Source: Dryocola sp032000125 (GTDB taxonomy: Bacteria > Pseudomonadota > Gammaproteobacteria > Enterobacterales > Enterobacteriaceae). Taken from it: a DNA stretch of 64,000 nucleotides. A model generated the notes under the pieces. The model had not been told where the DNA came from. It ran no database searches and saw nothing but the letters and a program-made list of their open reading frames with translations. Shown piece by piece: positions 61,852-64,000 of this stretch. Location of the stretch: positions 28,238 through 92,237 of the forward strand of contig DAMALH010000017.1 of NCBI GenBank assembly GCA_032000125.1, in the 5' to 3' direction. The translations under genes were made by a program, and so were the position numbers. Every line of letters starts with the position of its first letter. The first letter of the stretch is position 1.

Positions 61852-62235
61852 TTACCACCACTTAGGATAATCGTTAAATGCCTCATACAATGCGCGCTTT
61901 GATTGATCAGTTAGTTTTTCCTTGCCCTGAGCTAATGTAATATTTCCTTCCAGATCTTCTCTAGTACATGACCATTCAAGCCAACCTTGAACAGAATTTA
62001 CTCGCAATTCAAAAAAACCATTCATATCTTTAAGTACTGCTGTATCGCTCCTCCGCATACTATCGATAAACTCATCAAAACACTGGTATTCTATCCATAG
62101 TTGAGAGTTTATTTCGGAGTTATAGTTAAATTTTTTCACTCGGATCGTAATACTAAAATTCAACGATGGAACATGTTCATCAAGTTCCACAACATCCAGC
62201 GTGATATTTATTGGACTACTAATTTCTATATCCAT
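61852..62235 (-). CDS. Putative orphan CDI immunity protein
   Basis: A 127-residue acidic protein (MDIEISSPINITLDVVELDE at the start, EAFNDYPKWW at the end) encoded immediately after the orphan toxin fragment, with no gap (stop at 62236, ATG ending at 62235). Position and size are those of a cdiI gene in an orphan cdiA-CT/cdiI module. I do not recognise the fold family. Its lower GC is typical of toxin/immunity cassettes. Confidence 0.6.
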   Translation of the reverse strand: MDIEISSPINITLDVVELDEHVPSLNFSITIRVKKFNYNSEINSQLWIEYQCFDEFIDSMRRSDTAVLKDMNGFFELRVNSVQGWLEWSCTREDLEGNITLAQGKEKLTDQSKRALYEAFNDYPKWW

Positions 62236-62562
62236 TTAATGTGATCCCAAATAACGAGCATGGATAATTGTTGGCAACTCGCCAGCAGCACGAGGGGGCT
62301 TAATTTCCAATTGCCAACCATCAACAGTAATTTTCTCACTATATGGCATGTTACTTTTCGTTGCCGTGTTTACAGCAGCCTGAAAACTTCTCAGTTCTTC
62401 CTGACTAGCCAGCCCTTTCTGGCATGACGCTGAAGCCGGATTATCTGCACAGGACATGATGTTTTTTGCATGCTCCTGCGCGGCTTTTACCTGTCCGTCT
62501 TCGGTTCCGCCACCCAGAAGATTATTTTCAACCGCATTCTTCCCGGCAGCCGTGCCACCCAT
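62236..62562 (-). CDS. Orphan CdiA C-terminal toxin fragment
   Basis: A 108-residue frame starting GGTAAGKNAVENNLLGG. The VENN motif (codons at 62532-62521) and the bases before it resemble the main cdiA, the homology that allows toxin swapping. The following ~90 residues are unrelated to the main toxin and end in ITVDGWQLEIKPPRAAG and LPTIIHARYLGSH. This is a promoterless toxin cassette nine bases after cdiI, kept with its own immunity gene. The toxin family is unassigned; a C-terminal His/Arg cluster would fit a nuclease, but that is a guess. Confidence 0.7.
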   Translation of the reverse strand: MGGTAAGKNAVENNLLGGGTEDGQVKAAQEHAKNIMSCADNPASASCQKGLASQEELRSFQAAVNTATKSNMPYSEKITVDGWQLEIKPPRAAGELPTIIHARYLGSH

Positions 62563-62571
62563 AATAATCCA

Positions 62572-62955
62572 TTAACTTATTTTATTGAGTTTTGATATGT
62601 CTCTTTTTATCTCGTTATCAATAGTTGAGGTGTCTATTTTATTGATTAAAGCTTTAGCCTTTTGGAAGCTATCTATATGATCTTTTAAATTTATCATTTT
62701 GACCGTTGCCAACGCAGAGATGAGCTCGCCATCGTAATACTCCCCCGCAAGCGGATCTTCGGTGAGTATTTCTAATGTTCTTGGCATTAGTTGATCGATG
62801 CAGATCTCCTGGCGAATTGCACGACAAACATCTTCAACGGACAATTCTTCTAACGGGATATCAATGACACGCTCAAACCATTGTTCAAGCGGTGATTGTT
62901 GGTCAGCATCTTGTGTTTTATTGATATTTCCTATCAATTTGCGGAAGGTAATCAT
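62572..62955 (-). CDS. cdiI: CDI immunity protein CdiI
   Basis: A 127-residue helical protein (FERVIDIPLEELSVEDVCRA, then IRQEICIDQLMPRTLEIL, YYDGELISALATVK). It matches the general pattern of small helical CDI immunity proteins with a LEELSVEDVCRAIRQ segment. It overlaps the end of cdiA by four bases (ATGA), so it is co-translated with the toxin it should neutralise. By position it is the immunity partner of the Ntox28-like CdiA-CT. Confidence 0.82.
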   Translation of the reverse strand: MITFRKLIGNINKTQDADQQSPLEQWFERVIDIPLEELSVEDVCRAIRQEICIDQLMPRTLEILTEDPLAGEYYDGELISALATVKMINLKDHIDSFQKAKALINKIDTSTIDNEIKRDISKLNKIS

Positions 62956-64000
62956 ATTCCATGTCCTTTCAAAGCTGATTCAATCTTATTAATAGCATCA
63001 GTTGCACGACCATAAGCTGCTTGGGCTTCTGGGTTGTTAACGTTTTTTAACGTATCTGCATGATTTCTTAAGCCTCTGAGCGTGTTTTGCATTTCCTGCA
63101 TGTGATCCCAATATCCGCCATTATCCTTAGGAACAGGATTACCATCCATATCTTTAAGTGTTCCCGTGATGTCATGATCCTTTAGTGCATTTTTTATAGT
63201 GTTATCGATTTTCTTGATCGCACTTTCTTGCTTCTGATTGAGTTTATCAACAGGTTTGTTGTCTTGCTTACCAGGCTCATTTTCTGGCGGTAGCGGAGTA
63301 CCTGAACCACTACCACCATACTCAGCTTTTTCACCTTCAGTAAAATTTTTACCGGCATTAGGCCCAGCGTCCTGGTCAGTATCATCTGAAGAGCACACTC
63401 GTCCAAAGCTACATTGTGTCGCCTTATCAAGGGCATCAAAAACACCATCTAGGGCAGAAGCCATTTTGTCGTTAGCATCTTTGGTGACTTTATCACCAGG
63501 GCTAACAGGAACGCCCGGAACAGGAATTGGAGTAGGGGCTGGTACGGAGATCATATTATTCTCAACAGCATTCTTCCCAGCCGAAGCTCCGGCAGCCACA
63601 CCGGCAGTATTCCCACCTGCAATCCCGCCCGCCATGCCTGAAGAGATACTCGCCAGCGTGCTCAACGTCTGCTTCTGATCTTCTGTCAGCTTCGACAGAT
63701 CTTTCACATCCGGATACAGCGCTTTTGCGATGGCACCTGCGATAAGTTCACCTGATGCTCCACCCGCAGCACCAGCCGCAGCGTTGTTACCCTGAAGAGC
63801 CGCTGTCACACCGCCGAGAATGGCATGAGCGATAGCGTTGACTGCTGTGTTACCTTCCGTAGGCTCTTTCAGCAGGTGCGCCAGTTCCGGGGCAGACGCT
63901 CCCGCCAGCGCACCGGCTATATTACCACCCGCCAGCCCCTGAAGAGCTGCCGTTGCTGCCTGGATACCGCGCTGCACTGCACCACCGGTGCCCATACCTG
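62952..64000 (-). CDS. cdiA: CdiA contact-dependent inhibition effector, C-terminal part (5' beyond window)
   Basis: The frame is open at the window edge, so only the last ~349 residues are seen. The pre-toxin domain comes first: IQAATAALQGLAGGN, NTAVNAIAHAILGG, LTEDQKQTLSTLASISSGMA, GASAGKNAVENN. The VENN motif is at 63566-63555. About 200 residues follow: a Pro-rich linker (VPAPTPIPVPGVP), a Cys-containing segment (CSFGRVC) and a C-terminal domain with GGYWDHMQEMQNTLRGLRN and IESALKGHGI. That domain resembles polymorphic toxin type 28 (Ntox28), a predicted RNase. The protein is delivered into neighbouring cells by two-partner secretion; cdiB is expected upstream, outside the window. Confidence 0.88.
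   Translation of the reverse strand, partial: GMGTGGAVQRGIQAATAALQGLAGGNIAGALAGASAPELAHLLKEPTEGNTAVNAIAHAILGGVTAALQGNNAAAGAAGGASGELIAGAIAKALYPDVKDLSKLTEDQKQTLSTLASISSGMAGGIAGGNTAGVAAGASAGKNAVENNMISVPAPTPIPVPGVPVSPGDKVTKDANDKMASALDGVFDALDKATQCSFGRVCSSDDTDQDAGPNAGKNFTEGEKAEYGGSGSGTPLPPENEPGKQDNKPVDKLNQKQESAIKKIDNTIKNALKDHDITGTLKDMDGNPVPKDNGGYWDHMQEMQNTLRGLRNHADTLKNVNNPEAQAAYGRATDAINKIESALKGHGI

Noticed and set aside
1..64000. CRISPR arrays, tRNA or rRNA genes, insertion sequences, prophage
   Set aside because: No regularly spaced repeats, cloverleaf sequences, rRNA segments, transposase or integrase frames were seen anywhere in the window.

Overview
The window is a stretch of enterobacterial chromosome. 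From 1.5 to 58 kb it has the gene order of the E. coli K-12 ffs-ybaZ-lon-cyo-dxs-rib-sec-malZ segment, in reverse orientation, and the encoded proteins are near-identical in length to their E. coli counterparts. It is not E. coli. A CdsH-type cysteine desulfhydrase sits beside decR (as in Salmonella), a 2-Cys peroxiredoxin lies between acpH and malZ, and yajD is missing between secF and tsx. This suggests an Enterobacter/Klebsiella/Cedecea-like member of the Enterobacteriaceae; I cannot name the species from sequence alone.

Layout: a 5'-truncated MocR-type regulator (1-1301); 4.5S RNA (ffs), ybaZ, ybaY and tesB; nitrogen control (amtB-glnK with a sigma-54 promoter); the MdlAB exporter; decR/cdsH for cysteine; cof, ybaE, queC, fadM, ybaV and ppiD; the proteostasis block hupB-lon-clpX-clpP-tig; bolA/yajG-ampG; cyoABCDE (bo3 oxidase); yajR, yajQ, panE-yajL and thiI; xseB-ispA-dxs-yajO (isoprenoid precursors); pgpA-thiL-nusB-ribH-ribD-nrdR; yajI; tsx; the secF-secD-yajC-tgt-queA cluster; acpH; a peroxiredoxin; and malZ.

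From about 58.0 kb to the end the content is accessory and partly decayed. It holds a frameshifted gene remnant, a three-lipoprotein operon (CsgG-like, DUF4810, GNA1162/DUF799) and the 3' end of a contact-dependent inhibition locus read on the minus strand. That locus has a cdiA C-terminus with a VENN motif and an Ntox28-like toxin, its cdiI, an orphan toxin/immunity module, and a further cdiA relic. In E. coli proY would follow malZ here, so this is probably an island insertion.

The least expected signal is a family of three short hairpin elements, after cyoE, yajR and nusB. Each is bracketed by two near-identical copies of the local transcription terminator, and the terminator sequence differs from site to site. 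The pattern looks like a small mobile or duplicating element that enters terminators. There are also two ERIC elements. One is an enlarged 191-bp form lying between the heat-shock promoter of lon and its coding sequence, so it should form part of the lon mRNA leader.
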